A DNA stretch of 64,000 nucleotides, taken from positions 16,583,116 to 16,647,115 of the forward strand of contig JAAALK010000082.1 in the NCBI GenBank assembly GCA_019279435.1, in the 5' to 3' direction. The notes beneath the pieces are model-generated. The model made no database searches. It worked only from the letters and a program-made list of their open reading frames with translations, and was not told where the DNA came from. The stretch's first letter is position 1, and each line of letters opens with the position of its first letter. Of this stretch, positions 22,845 to 35,333 are shown one piece after another. Source of the DNA: Zizania palustris (lineage: Eukaryota > Streptophyta > Magnoliopsida > Poales > Poaceae). The position numbers and the translations under genes are program-made.

Positions 22845-24228
22845 TGTAGGACCGAAAGTAGCGACCAGAGGGGGGAGAATGGGCGCCTAAAAAATTCTTG
22901 CGAATCAATGGCCTGCTCCCAACACCCAACACACCTCAACCGACAACTAACAGAAACAAGAACAGTCCACGGGACTAAAAATAATCTAGCCTAAAAATAA
23001 CCAGTGTCCTAGCAATAAAGACACCAAAACAGTGCTTATAGGTAGATTAACAAAGCATTCAAAACATGGACATTTCAAGCTTTACGAAAGTAAATCATCA
23101 CATACATTTAATTTAAGTGCACGTGAAATGAGAAATCTTACTGTTCACGGTTGTCTCCAGTTTGATACTTGCCGAAGCCTGTTCGGAGCAGTCGTGCGAA
23201 GCATGTAGTCTTAAACGTCGAAGTCTGTCCGAAGTATGTAGAAGTCTGATTCGAAGTGGTGCCTTGAAGCCTGCACCTCCGAAATGTGTATACTCTGCGA
23301 TCGAAGTATGCAGAGCAGGCCTACGGAGTAAGCTCCGGACTTGTCGAAGCCCATAATGATTTTAGTCGAAGCCTACATAAACACCTTCGGAAAGAACCAA
23401 CGCCGAACCGGAGTCCACAAAATTTGCACAGTCTACACTCTGAAACTGAACAACTGCAACACGAAGTGACACGAAGCTATTTGCAGAGAAGCTAGCAAAC
23501 CGAGCTAGACAGTAGCCTGCAGGGCTACGAAGCAGGCTGCACCAAAAGACAGACCCCCACACCACACACCGGTGGGACCCACACCTAGAAGCTGCTGAAA
23601 AGAGTATACACCGACTGCTAGTACTTGAGAGAAATGACGCGTAGCTGACGATCTAGGTCATAGACAACAGAGGCTAGAGATCAGATTCGGCAGAAGGAAA
23701 TGACAGCTACACAGAGAACAGTGAAGATTTCTTTGAATCATGACTCACAACAGCACGCAAGAATTAATGAGCAGGCATGAGGCTTACACAGCCTAAATAG
23801 AGACTTCAGTCACGCAGGCAATAGAAAACTTTATGAAGCTTATAAGTCTATGCAACAGAGCCTATCTAATATATTCTGCCCACGCACACAGACATCCATC
23901 TTGAGCACGCAAAACGAGGAACAAGCCAGTAATGTTCATGAGAGCTTTTTCACAAAATATCACTTCTTCACATGAACACATGCAAGAACAGCAAAAATTC
24001 TTCACACGACACAGTAAACCACAGAGAATCTCTAACCTAATTTTGGTTGGTTGTCGTCTGTGCCTGGTTGGACGATTCTCAGTCAGTCGATCAAAGAGAA
24101 AACATTGAATCTCAAGATGAATAGAAGCACATAAAACGGCGGCTCACAACTCAGGAACAAGTCGTGGGGGAAAGTGAACTCAAATCTATCATTTAGTGAG
24201 TTAACCTTAACTGTAGGGATTAGGGCCC

Positions 24229-24236
24229 TATTTATA
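24229..24236 (-). promoter_or_regulatory. Putative TATA box, 3' LTR of E
   Basis: Minus-strand TATAAATA followed by GGGCCC. The equivalent box is at 42631-42624 in the 5' LTR and at 27655-27662 in F. Confidence 0.6.
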
Positions 24237-24416
24237 GGCAGCCCAATAGCCTAGGAAAATACCAAAAGACCCTTAGGGTTTTTACGGACGCTGAAATAAA
24301 ATGGAAAAGAGCAAAATGCCCTTAGGATATTTTTACAGACTCGACTAACAGACTATGGGCCTAAAGGCAAATAGTAAACTCCTAATTACAAATGACTTAT
24401 CCTGAAGCGGAGCTTT

Positions 24417-24429
24417 CGTAGCGACTACG
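24417..24429 (-). promoter_or_regulatory. Conserved LTR palindrome in E (CGTAG..CTACG)
   Basis: The minus strand reads CGTAGTCGCTACG about 180 bp upstream of the TATA box, identical to the motif in H. The 5' LTR copy is at 42813-42825. Confidence 0.55.
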
Positions 24430-24825
24430 ACTTTGCCTTAGAACGGTTAGATCTGAGATTAGCGGTTGTCAGTTTTGCACCGAAACTAACAAAGCGTCCA
24501 CCGACTCTGCAACAGGTACCCGGATTGGGCGAGCCCGATTCCGCAGCTCACTCAGCCCGGCAATCGCTCGCCGCCCGTGTACCTGAGTCAATCCTAGTCA
24601 ACAACCTAGTGGATCCTCTCCTGCTCCTAGCCCATGTACCCAGATTGGGCTAGCCTGACTTCACAGCCCCTTTGCCCGACAGTCGCTCACTGCCCGTGTA
24701 CCTGAGTCACATGTGGCCCAGACACAACAAGTCTTCACCCCTCTTCTTGTCCTCTTTGACTTCCGTTGACAATCACTCATCACATCTGGAGCCATGAGGC
24801 CCATACTCTTCAGCATGGCTCCTCA

Positions 24826-26247
24826 ATCTCCCCCTTGATGAGTGCATTGTCAACACTTCTCTTCATCAGCTCTCCAGTACCTGTAAGCACATGCAGAAAC
24901 ACGAAAACAAAACACCAGAAAATAGAGAAGAAGAAAATAAAATAAAATAAAATAAAAGTTTAACCCTAATGACCAAAAGCCGAACAAAAGAAAGAAAGCG
25001 GTCATTATGGTTAACCAAAAGTAAAGACTCAAAAACGAGTGCAATCTCAGAATTATCAACAAGGATATCAAAGAGTAAGGACAAACAGGACAAAAACTCC
25101 CCCTGAAACAAATCCCAAAGAAAGCCAAAACTCCCCCTTAAACTCTTGGAAGAGAACGAGTGAGAACGAGTAGCCCAAAATTTCTCCCCCTTGTTGACAA
25201 TTGGACTCATCAAGCGAGACTAAATGCACTCTAAAGAGACACAGACTCCCCCTGAAATGCAACTCCCCCTCAAAATATGCAATGAATGCAACTGGGTGCA
25301 GGTGGAGTGTCGAAAGCATGCTTCTCAGATATGAGTGACTGCAATTACAACATCTAACAGGGATAGCAAAAGACATAATGTCGAAGACACATGGCATGAT
25401 CAGTGCAACAGATGATATCTAAAGAAAGTCATTAGCATGCATTTTTCAATTTTTTGCAAACAAAAGCATCACCACATTTTCTAGTTAACAAGCAAGGTAA
25501 AGCATGAGATGCAAAAGCTAACTGATATCTACCAAGATAAGCATTGTCCAAAACAAAGTGCTTCAGCAAAGTTGTTATCTTTTTAATTTTTAGACTTTTT
25601 CTTTTTCCTTTTTAATTTTTTCCAGGGGTTATTTGCATGTCAAACCTTATGCTAACCGACCAAGTTAAGCCTAGGCCAGAACTGGACCATCAGAAGCTTA
25701 AGACATTGGTCTTGGCATACACTACACTGTCCTAGTTCATACCAAAGTGCTATGGTAAGCAGTCCAGAACAATGTAATGCGACAAAGCAAACCCACCTGG
25801 ATCTTTTCAAATCAAGCATAAAAAGGCATGGAATTTTCATTTTTCTAAATTTTTTTATCATTTTTATAGCACATTTTCCATGTTAAAGCAATATAGATGT
25901 CCAAGTTGCATATCTGCATCTAAGTGAGGAACTAGCTACCAGACATGTAAAAGATAGCAAAATCATTCAGCCTACACATGCTAGTTACCAGAAGCAGTGG
26001 TGATCATTTTTCAATTTTAAAGCATAAAAGCCATGTATATGACAGATATCAGACATATCATGTGAACTGAAGCAAAGCATGATCATCGACAAGTAATCAA
26101 AAGCATGTACTCGCTAGAATAAGTAAATTAGTTCAATCATATAACAGAAGTAGGCTCAAAGTGTTTTACGTGAATATGCATGATATGAACACACACAAAA
26201 GGACTCAAGAAAAGAGTAAAGAAGAAAGAAAACTGACTCAAATTATC
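24826..26247 (-). other. Non-coding spacer and polypurine tracts of E
   Basis: The terminal polypurine tract is AAGGGGGAGAT (minus strand, 24836-24826). Further AGGGGGAG-type tracts occur near 25095, 25130, 25185, 25248 and 25263. No coding frame is supported. The AT-rich part is homologous in layout, and partly in sequence, to the spacers of H and G. Confidence 0.75.
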
Positions 26248-27060
26248 CTAAAAAGGGTACACAACACCCAAATCCCCTCGTAAACGCTCAAAAGTAGACT
26301 GATCTAGGGGTTTGGTGAAAATGTCAGCCAACTGATGATGGGTATCAACATGAACAAGGGCAATGACACCTTTCTCATATTGATCCCTCAAAAAGTGAAA
26401 GCGCACATCAATGTGTTTGGTTTTTGAATGGAGACAAGGATTTTTCCCTACACTAATCGCACTGGTGCTGTCACAAAACAAAGGAACTCTGGTAGGAAAG
26501 AACAACCCAAAGTCTCACAAAGTGGAAATCATCCAAACCAACTATGAGCAGCAGCTAGCAGCAGCTACATACTCAGCCTCAGTGGTAGAAAGTGCAACTC
26601 CAGACTGCTTCCGAGATGACCAAGACACAAGAGAAGAACCAAGAAACTGGCAAGCACCGGAAGTCGACTTGTGATCCAACCGGCACCCACCAAAGTCAGC
26701 ATCCAAAAAGCCAGATAATTCAAGAGACGATGATGCTGAATAATAAAGACTAAGATCGGGCGCATAGGTACGGTACCTGAAAATGCGCTTGATAGCCTGC
26801 CGATGAGACGCGTGTGGTGAAGACTGGAAGCGCGTGCGCAGTCCCACAGCGAACTGTATGTCTGGCCTTGTCACCGTCAAGTATAGCAGTGAACCGATCA
26901 TCCATCGAAACTCTCTCTCGTTGACCTTGACGCCGCTCTCGTCCTTGTCTAGGCCCCCAGATGTACCCATTAGGGTCATCTAAGGCTTCATCTCTCCACC
27001 AAAGTCGAACTTCTTCAACATGTCCCTCGTGTACTTACTCTGGTGGATGAAGATGCCATC
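26248..27060 (-). pseudogene. End of RT and RNase H of Sirevirus E
   Basis: This continues the polyprotein cut by F. From the F junction it reads the end of the RT connection (GMIG-type motif as WMIGSLLYLTVTRPDIQFA), then RNase H (DFGGCRLDHKSTSGA, TTEAEYVAAASCCS). TAG at 26544-26542 follows CCS, the same codon that is TAG in G. The next frame (26505-26248) has CDSTSAI, KHIDVRFHFLRDQ and HHQLADIFTKPLD, and ends at a stop at 26250-26248. Confidence 0.88.
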
Positions 27061-27065
27061 CTTGG

Positions 27066-29196
27066 TGAGGAGCCATGCTGAAGAGCGTGGGCCTCATGGC
27101 TCTAGATGTGATGAGTCATTGTCAACGGAAGTCAAGAGGACACAAAGAGAGGAGAAGACCTACTGCGTCTGGGCCGCATGTGACTCAGGTACACGGGCAG
27201 TGAGCGACTATCAGGCAGAGGGGCCGCGAAGGTGGGCTGGCCCAATCTGGGTACATGGGCTAGGAGCAGCAGAGGATCCACTATGATGTTGACCAGGATT
27301 GACTCAAGTACACGGGTGGTGAGCGATTGCCAGGCTGAGAGAGCTGCGGAATCGGGCCGGCCCAATCCGGGTACCTGGTGCAAAGTCGGTGGATGTTTTG
27401 TCAGTTTCGGCGCAAAACTGACGAACGCTGATCTCGGATATGACCATTCTGAGGCGAAGCCGTAGTCGCTATGAAAGCTCTGCTTCAGGATAAGTCATTT
27501 TTAATTAGGAGTTTACTATTTTGTCCTTAGGCCCACAGTCAGTCAGTCGAGTCTATAAAAAAATCCCAAGGGCATTTTGGTCTTTTCCATTTTATTTCAG
27601 CGTCTGTAAAAACCCTAAGGGTCTTTTGGTATTTTCCTAGGCTATTGGGCTACCTATAAATAGGGCCCCAATCCCTAGGGTTAGGATCACCCTTTCCTGA
27701 AATCACTTTACTAATTTAAAAGATTGGGTCACTTTTGGCGTTCTTCCTCCTGGCGTGTTTTCTTCCCCGCCGCCATTGATCTCATCGCGCACATGTCAAG
27801 CTGTTGTCTCATCAGGTTTATTCTTCAGATTTCCGACGACTCGCTGTGACTTCGCTTCGTGTGATTTGATTTTTTTTCAGTGTGCGTTTGCCTTGGTCTA
27901 TTGCTACAGTTCTTTTCCTGTCACTTGTTCATTTTTTATCTTGTGGGAATCTTCGCCTCTGTAGCCAGCCCATCGTTTTAGTATTTCATAAGAGCATAAG
28001 TCTTTCCTTGAAATATTTTATTCTGTATGTCTCTTTTGATTGCAAGTTCCTGGAGGATTGTTTTTCTCGTTCATTATTACTGCGCAGAGCTAGCCGCATA
28101 GCCCTTGGCAGGAGCTTCTGTTTGGAACTGGACGTTGCAGGTTTTGATGGCTATGAAGAGGCGTGTTGGCTGTTTTGTCTAGGCTGTAGTTTTGTCAGGC
28201 TGCTGAAAAGGCTTGTTCTAGCTAGTGCAGTAGGCAGTTGTAGCTGCTAGTCTTCTCCCTGTTCTGAGTAAAAGCTGAAGTTTGGTTTGTGTGTGCTTGC
28301 GAGATGATTTTAGTAGCAACAGCAAACTAGCTGTCGAAGGTTGGTTGTTTTTTCTGGAGTCCCTGCATTCTGTTTTGCCCTTTCGAAGCACTCTTCGACA
28401 CGTAGGGGTGCTTTGAATACGAAGTCCGTTTTGAAGAGCATGGGCTGTTTTTGATGTTTGGACCGAGGGCCTACAGCGTAGCATACTTCACTGAGGATTG
28501 CACGGGTTCAAAGTTCTGCAGCACACTTCGCTGGTTTTTTGCACGAGTTTGAAGTCCATTTCTGCACTTCACATGAAGCCCTTGTTTGGATTGGTAGACT
28601 TCGATGAGATTGGGCTCAAGGCTTTGAAGTCCTAGCTTCGTTCTGTAGACTTCGGTTGCTGTGAAGAGTTCTAGGTTCGGAGTACTCGTGTGGTCCCCAC
28701 AACGATCACATGCTTCACTTTTCTTTGAGTGCACAGTTCAAAGTCTAGCCTTAGGCTTCGGTACTGTATTTTTTGAAGAAGGCTTCGGCAGCTACACACT
28801 TCGCTCAACTTACTACACAGGCTTCGACAATCTCAGGCTTCGCACGATCACTTCGCATAGGCTTCGACGAGTATCAAACTGGAGACAACCTTGAACAGTA
28901 AGATTCCTCATTTTACATGCACTCATGTTAAATCTCTGTGATGATCTATTTTTGTGAAGCTTGATACGTTCATGTTTTAAATGCATTGTTAATCTGCCTT
29001 TAAGCACTGTGTTGGTGTCTCTTTGTTTAGGACACCGGTCGCTTTTAGCCTAGATCATTTTAGGCTCTGTTGATCTGTTTACTTTTCCCTGCTAAGTCTA
29101 TTGAGGTGCGTTGGGTGTTGGGAGCAGGCCATTGATTCGATAGAATTTTTTAGGCGCCCATTAACCCCCCCTTTGGTCGCTACTTTCGGTCCTACA
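27066..29196 (+). repeat. Solo LTR F (same Sirevirus family as E), inserted in E
   Basis: A 2,131-bp LTR on the plus strand, from TGAGGAGCC to GGTCCTACA, with target duplication cttgg on both sides (27061-27065 and 29197-29201). There is no internal region, so the element has recombined between its LTRs. It opposes E in orientation and splits E's RT. TATAAATA is at 27655-27662 and the palindrome at 27461-27473 has one change. Confidence 0.95.
27655..27662 (+). promoter_or_regulatory. Putative TATA box of solo LTR F
   Basis: TATAAATA followed by GGGCCCC. It points toward the integrase/gag side of E and so could produce transcripts antisense to E. Confidence 0.55.
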
Positions 29197-29201
29197 CTTG
29201 G

Positions 29202-30428
29202 TCTGCTTGATCTGGAGCCCTAGGAAATACTTGAGCTCACCCATGAGGCTCATCTCAAACTCGTTGTGCATCTGCTCAGAAAACTTGGACACAAGCACAT
29301 CAGTAGTACCGCCAAAAATAATATCGTCCACGTAAATCTAAGCAACCAAGAAATCTGATGCATCTCTGAGCAAGAAAATAGTTTTATCCACAGAACCCAT
29401 CACAAAGCCCTTCCCCAACAAAAACTGCTTCAACCGGTCATACCAAGCCCTAGGGGCTTGCTTAAGACCATATAAAGCTTTTTGAAGCTTAAAAACATGT
29501 CGAGGAAACTTTGGGTTCTCAAAACCGGGGGGTGCCTAACATAGACCTCCTCCTCTATCTACCCGTTCAGAAAAGCACTCTTGACATCCATTTGAAAAAG
29601 CTTAAAACCCTTCGAAGAGGCAAAAGCTAAAAGAATGCGAATGGACTCAAGACGGGCAACAGGGGCGAAAGTCTCTTCAAAGTCAATACCCTCTTTCTGG
29701 CAAAAACCCTGGGCAACTAGTCGAGCTTTGTTGCGCACCACAACCCCATCTTCACCTTGCTTGTTTTTGAACACCCACTTGGTGCCTATGGGGTTGCATC
29801 CAGGTGGCAGCTCAACTAGTGTGCAAACCCGATTGCGGACAAAATTCTCAAGCTCTTCTTGCATGGCATTAATCCAATTCGAATCAGAAAGAGCATGAGA
29901 AAAGTCTCTCGGCTCAAAAGATGCAACAAAAGCAGAGTCAGCAAACACAGCAAGCGAGTCAACAGAATAACGCAAAGTCCTCTCAGTAAGATCACCGATG
30001 ATGAGCTCTAAGGGGTGATCACACTGAACTGCTCGGGATCCGTGGTGATCTGAAGTCACCTCACCGGAGTCAGCAGCTGGCACCTCTAGACTCGACTGAG
30101 GGGGCTCGATCAAAGTGGAAGAAGTGATCAGAGGTCCGCCCTCATCCTCAGTCGAAGTCTCAGAAGGTGTGGCGTCTGCTGGTTGTGCAGAAGGCCCACC
30201 CTCGTCAACAACTGGAGCGTCATCATCTTCCTCGAAGATGTACTCTCTGAGCTCATCATCTCTAGAAAGCTCAAAAGAAGGAGTCAAAGAAGGCAAGGAC
30301 TCATCAAAAGATACTTCGCAAGACTCGACAAGCTGCTGGGAGTCGAGGTTCCAAACACGGAAGCCTCGAGAATGCAAAGCATAACCAACAAAGACTCCAT
30401 CCCAGCAATGAGACTCAAACTTGTCCAA
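29202..30428 (-). pseudogene. Linker and reverse transcriptase (first part) of Sirevirus E
   Basis: An acidic linker (FEEDDDAPVVDEGG) leads into RT: WVFKNKQGEDGVVVRNKARL, FAPVARLESIRILLAFAS, QMDVKSAFLNG at the end of the open frame near 29559. Beyond a stop and a one-base shift the frame continues to the catalytic YVDDIIFG at about 29337-29314. TAG at 29340-29338 lies directly before IYVDD, the same codon that is TAG in H. F interrupts at 29201. Confidence 0.9.
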
Positions 30429-30440
30429 ATGCCCTCCCTT

Positions 30441-31400
30441 CTAGAGCACAAAGCACTTGCAGCCAAACGCTCGCAAGTGGCTCACCTTGGGCTGTCTGCC
30501 AAACCACAATTCATATGAAGTCTTATCTAAGTAAGCTCTAAGAAAAATGTGGTTGGCCAGATAGCAAGTAATGTTCATGGCTTTAGCCCAAAAACGCCGA
30601 GGAGTCCTATGCTCATCGAGCATCGTCCTGGCCATCTTGACTAGCATGCGGTTCTTTCGTTCCACAATGCCATTCTGTGGGGGAGTGTAAGGAGCAGAAA
30701 ACTAATGATTAAGACCCTGATCACTACAGAAGATGACGAACTGAGAGTTCTTGAACTCAAATCCGTTGCCAGATCGAATCGCTCGTATCCGACCATTGTT
30801 CTCATTCTTCAGCTTCAAAATCAGGTCATGAACAAAATGAAAAGTCTCATCCTTAGACTCCAAGAAGAAAACCCACAAAAATCGAGAAAAATCATCAACG
30901 ATCACAAGCGCGTACCACTTTCCTCCGACTGAGCGTACCCGAGCTGGACCAACAGTGTCCATGTGTAACAGCTCTCCCGGGTACGAAGTCATCACCTGAG
31001 TCATAGGTGAGTGAGAAGAGGCAACCATTTTCCTGTGACGATAGGGATGGCAAACTAGATCCTTCTCCATCTTAAGTTTGGGAAATCCTCGGATGAGGTC
31101 CATAGAGCTGAATCTGAGAAGCAAATCAAAACTCAGATGGCCTAACCTCCTATGCCACTTCTAGAGCTCAGAAATCAAATTGAAGTTCAAATTTCCAACC
31201 AAAGCAACATTCGTCAAAGAGAAATGGTCTGAGATGCGAATAGAGCCAATGCCGTGTACCTTCCCTTGACCACTGTTCCCGAAGGTGATGTATTCCTTGG
31301 AGCTCGGGGGAGAGAGACTGGAGAACCATCTGTGATGTCCCGTCATGTGGAGAGAGCATCCTGAGTCCATGATCCATACATCCTCTAGTCCCCGATCCTA
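30441..31400 (-). pseudogene. Protease and integrase of Sirevirus E; second catalytic Asp replaced by Gly
   Basis: The protease active site (MDSGCSLHMTG) begins at 31370. It is preceded 11 codons upstream by an in-frame TAG (31400-31398) that has a counterpart in G. The protease C-terminus is deleted: the frame jumps near 31165 straight to the pre-integrase motif KWHRRLGHLSF, with TAG at 31163-31161 where G has Trp. Integrase has the first Asp (LLHMDTVGPAR) and the Glu (NGIVERKNR), but the second site reads RSGNGFEF, with GGC at 30770-30768 (Asp to Gly). A stop interrupts near 30702. In the cell these enzymes would cut the polyprotein and insert the cDNA. Confidence 0.88.
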
Positions 31401-34164
31401 CACAGTTAGTGGCCGTAAGGGGGAGCAAATGGTCCGGCACCAGGTTTAGAAAAAGAACTAAACCAGTGTCGAGCCATCTACTCAAAATACAGAAAGCAGA
31501 AAGCATCATAAGAGTCTGGACCAAAGCGTGGCTCAAAGCACGGTCCTTGGTTCTGCCTAAAGTCTCGGCCACGAGGTCCAAAACCGTATCTAGAATGACC
31601 TGGAGCTCTGCCGGAGTGAACACCACCGTCCGGAGCACGGGCATGAAATCCGCCTCCTCTACCACCACGTACACGACGTGGCCTGGCCTCTAGCCTCTCC
31701 CCATGTCGAGGAACTCTCAGTCTACCACTCTGCTAGTAGAACTGCTCCGGGCCACCACGAGCTCTCTCTGCTCTCTCAACCCGCTTCCTCCTAAAGCAAA
31801 ACTCCTCAAGATGCCCGTCTCTCTAACAATACTCATAGTGGTAGGTGGGCTTCTTGGGATGTGGTTGAGGCTTGGGGTTCTTGGGATTGGTGGTGTTGGG
31901 TGTAGACTCCTTTGTGTGAGAGGGTCCAGGTAGAGAGTCCAGAGAAGTGTGAAGATGTTTGGGCTTTGGAACCCAGATGAGCTTCTTGGGTGGAGCTTTA
32001 GGCTGTTCTTGGAACACTCCATCCTTGGGCTGACTAGCCTGGAAAGACTCAGTGGAGTGAGTCTTGGGGTATCTCTGTTCAGGAGTCATTTTACTCCACT
32101 CCACTACCGGCTAATTGCACTCTCAAAATCAGCCTTGGTGTAGGTGTAGCCTACCCCAAACCCATCTTGCCTCTTAAACTGCTGGATCATCATGCCGAGC
32201 TGTGGTTCTCCGGCACTCACCCAACTCAGGATCTGATGGAGGTAAAAGTTCTCATTCTGAACATCAGCTAACTCCTCTCTTAAGGAAGCTAGAACCTCCA
32301 CCTGAGACAAGTAGGTCTCACACTCTCTATCAACCTGAACAGACTTCTCGGCTTTCAGCTTGATCAACTCCAATCTAAGAGACAAGCAGTTCTCACAGAC
32401 AGTGGGTGGAACTAATAGTGTCTCAAGCTCTAGCCTAGTTTGCTCCAGCCCAGCTCTAACTTTCTCCAAATCGCCCAATTGCTCATCACCCTTGGCTTTC
32501 AGCTCAGCTAAACTAGCTAGATGGGATGGGCAATCAACACAGGGCACGACGATAGTGGCATGAGCATCTTTCAGCTCCAGCTGAACGCTCTCAAGCTCAG
32601 TGGCCAAAGTGTCCCTCTCATCTACCCTCTCTGTGTACCTGGACTTCAGAGTCGTCAGGTCACACAGTAACACCTCACAATTTGGGCACTCACTGCTACC
32701 ACCCAAGCAAGGGGAAGAATATAGACTCACAATCATGTCATTGGCCACGGCAAGATCACTCTCAAGCTCATCTATCCTCTTCTTAGCCCCTCTAAGCAGT
32801 TTTTCCAGATATCTCAACTCCTGACGATTCTCTTCAAGTAAATCAACGATTTTGCGTTCATAGGAAGATATATTTTCATTGTCATCGTCGTCGGAGTCAT
32901 CGGAGGAGCCCTTCTCTTCCTTATCCCCAAGAGCCATTGAGCAGAAGCTCTCGTGGGATCTTCGGCGTTGATGTGAGCGGCTCTTCGGCCTGTCCCCGAA
33001 GGCCATGAAGCAGAGGCCCACCAGATCGTCCTTGTCCTTCCCCTTCCTTATCACAATCTCCTCATCGCTTGAGCTTGATGAAGAGGAAGAAGACGAAGAC
33101 CGCTTGGAGTAACTTTTCTCCATCTCAACGAAGAAGGCCTTGTCACGCTTCTTGTTCTCACGCCGGTAGTCCTTTAGGGCCTTTTTGAAGAATCTAGTCT
33201 TTGGCTTGCCCTTTGTGAAGGAGGAGCTGTCGTGCTTGCCGGAGTCGTAGAAGCCACCACCGGTACCCTTCTTGTGACCATTGCGCTTGGGGCAGTCGGC
33301 GATGAAGTGACCTGGATCACCACACTCAAAGCATCCGGATTTTGTGCCGTGTCTTTTGAACATTCTCTTATCATAGACACGACGCACCCGGTTGTTAAAT
33401 AGACACAAGTCATCATCTCCTAACGACTCAAGCTGGTCCTCAGTGATAGACATCAAGGAGAACCTAGCACAGCTCACAGAAGAGGGGTCAACAGAAGGAG
33501 TAGCAAGGGCTAAGGTTTTTGATCCAGAGCCAGTGAGATTTGACCTCAACTGGATATCAACCTCTGTGGCCTTTAGCTTGCTGAACAACTCAGAAATTAT
33601 CAAGGTATCATAAGATGTGCTCTCAATGATAGAGGATACCTTGATCTCCCAGATCTTAGGGTCCAAGGTATGGAGAACCTTGAGTGCTTTCTCATGATCT
33701 GAGACCAGCTGAACTCCCTCGGCCTTGTTGGCCTGAAGCTTGTTGATGATCGATTAAAAACGACCAAACAAAGCTTCAACAGATTCACCCGGCTTCTGTG
33801 TGAAATTTTCATATTCACGCCGGTAGGTCTGATAGAGCCAAGCCTTGACCTGGGTTGTCCCTTCATGGTGTGCCTGGAGGGTAGCCCAGATCTCTCTAGC
33901 AGTGGTGAGATGGCTCACACGCTCAAATTCAATGGGACCTAAGCTAGAAAACAAAATGTTCACCGCTTTGTTGTTGTTCTGATGTTGGGCGATAATATCA
34001 GGAGAATTACGCTGAGCAACAGGCAATATGGTGAAAGTAGCGTGAACACAAATGTCCCAAATGTCCGAGCTTTGTCTCATGAGATAGGCTTGCATGCGAG
34101 TCTTCCAATAATTATAGCCATAAGCTTCCAAGGACGGGACCTTTCTAGGAGAAGTCATGATCAC
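31401..34164 (-). pseudogene. gag of Sirevirus E
   Basis: Gag starts at ATG 34164, about 45 bp after the primer site. The capsid region (YNYWKTRMQAYLMRQSSDIW, LTTAREIWATLQAHHEGTTQ) runs to TAA at 33756-33754. A 520-codon open frame (33666-32104) then carries the CCHC knuckle CFECGDPGHFIADC, a Ser/acidic stretch and a long heptad-rich coiled coil. A second, damaged CCHC (YEYC, stop, RDGHLEEFC) lies near 31830-31790. A long gag with coiled coil and two knuckles is the Sirevirus layout, also seen in G. The final part is frameshifted relative to protease. Confidence 0.88.
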
Positions 34165-34210
34165 TACCTGGGTTTAGAACCGGTTAAGGCATGGAAAAAA
34201 CCCTAACCAA

Positions 34211-34222
34211 GCTCTGAGGCCA
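34211..34222 (-). promoter_or_regulatory. Primer binding site of E (changed)
   Basis: The minus strand reads TGGCCTCAGAGC two bases inside the 5' LTR end. The initiator-tRNA-Met site used by relatives, including G, is TGGTATCAGAGC, so two adjacent bases differ. Confidence 0.7.
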
Positions 34223-34224
34223 CT

Positions 34225-34344
34225 TGTAGGACCGAAAGTAGCGACCAGAGGGGGGGTGAATGGGCACCTAAAAAATTCTTGTGAATCAATGGCCTGCTCC
34301 CAACACCCAACACACCTCAACCGACAAATAATAGAAACAAGAAA
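34225..34344 (-). repeat. 5' LTR of E, part next to the primer site
   Basis: The last 120 bp of the 5' LTR on the minus strand. B was inserted here, and the LTR continues at 41314. Bases 34340-34344 (agaaa) pair with agaac at 41314-41318 as B's target duplication. Confidence 0.92.
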
Positions 34345-35314
34345 TGTTGGGGGAATAAGTTTTCCCTTGAACAGGGGCCAAATGATGTCAGCCTCCATTG
34401 GCCTTCGGCTCAGAGCCAAGCACTGTCGAAGCAGGTTCCAGCCTGCCGGAGTTATTTCCAAGCATCACAGTTCAAGCCTCCAGACCCCTTTCAGAGCCCT
34501 TCGGATCGAAGCCTTTGGACTCCTTCCGAAGCCTTCCATATCGAAGCCCCCAGGCCCCCTTTGAAGTCTGCTAGAAGCCAAGTCATGCTCTCTTCGAAGT
34601 TTCTCTTCGGAGTTAACCTCCGGGCTACCTTCGAAGTTAGCCTCCGGGCTATCTTCGGAGTTAACCTCCGAGTCCTTTTCGGAGCTCCCCAGAGCCAGTC
34701 TCCAGACCCTCTTCAGTCAATTCGAAGCTAATTCTCCGAGAACCCAGTTCGGAGTTCAGTTTGGAGTATACTTCGAAACCCACCTCGGAGTGTCCTTCGA
34801 AGCCTTCCTTGCAGCCTCCGCCTGAAGAGCTATGGCCACTACTTCGAACCTAGAAAATATCTCTACTTCGCTACAGTGTAGAAGCCATACCCGGGGCCCC
34901 TCTGCCCCTACTATGTCGTTTAGCTGGTCAAGAAGTGACGTTTGTCTGACACGTCTGTAAAGCTGTAAAGAACTTTGTATAGTAGACTAGCCTTTTTCCC
35001 TTTTTTCCCCTATAAGCCTATGACTTATAGAGGGCATTTAGGTCTTTTCATTTGGCCTGTGTGCCTATAAATGCAGGGCCAAGCCCTTGTAATAGTTCAG
35101 CTCCTCCAGAGCCACGAGAGCCTCTGGATCTACTAGATTCCACCGAGGCATACTATGCCAAATCCACCACAAACTAGACGTAGGGCTATTATCCCCTTGG
35201 GAGGTCCGAACCAGTATAAATCTTTTCTCCTTCTGAGAGAACCCTTCGAGGTTCATTTTACACACCATATACACATACAAAACCTGTGCTGTAGCTAACA
35301 TAATTGCTACAACA
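34345..35314 (+). repeat. 5' LTR of B
   Basis: 970 bp, TGTTGGGGGAATAAG to GCTACAACA. It is rich in TTCGAAG/CTCCGGAG-type words. TATAAAT is at 35066-35072. Many substitutions separate it from the second LTR, so the insertion is not recent. Confidence 0.92.
35066..35072 (+). promoter_or_regulatory. Putative TATA box of B 5' LTR
   Basis: GCCTATAAATGCAGG about 245 bp before the LTR end. The equivalent TATAAAA is at 41064-41070. It sets the element's polarity as plus. Confidence 0.6.
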
Positions 35315-35333
35315 GTTGACGTCGTCCGTGGGG
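35315..35333 (+). promoter_or_regulatory. Primer-site-like sequence of B
   Basis: GTTGACGTCGTCCGTGGGG follows the LTR directly. It resembles, with C-to-T type differences, the TTGGCGCC...GTGGGG primer sites of Tat-lineage elements. The tRNA identity is not settled. Confidence 0.45.

Larger units (their letters stand above)
22845..24825 (-). repeat. 3' LTR of Sirevirus E
   Basis: 1,981 bp. On the minus strand it begins TGAGGAGCCATGCTG after the polypurine tract and ends CTTTCGGTCCTACA. It is collinear with the split 5' LTR and with solo LTR F. CGAAG-type motifs crowd its 3' third (23160-23480). Confidence 0.93.

Noticed and set aside
24850..25397. Minus-strand frames in the E spacer.
   Set aside because: They lie in the AT-rich spacer with polypurine tracts, are hydrophobic by composition only, and have no counterpart in H or G.
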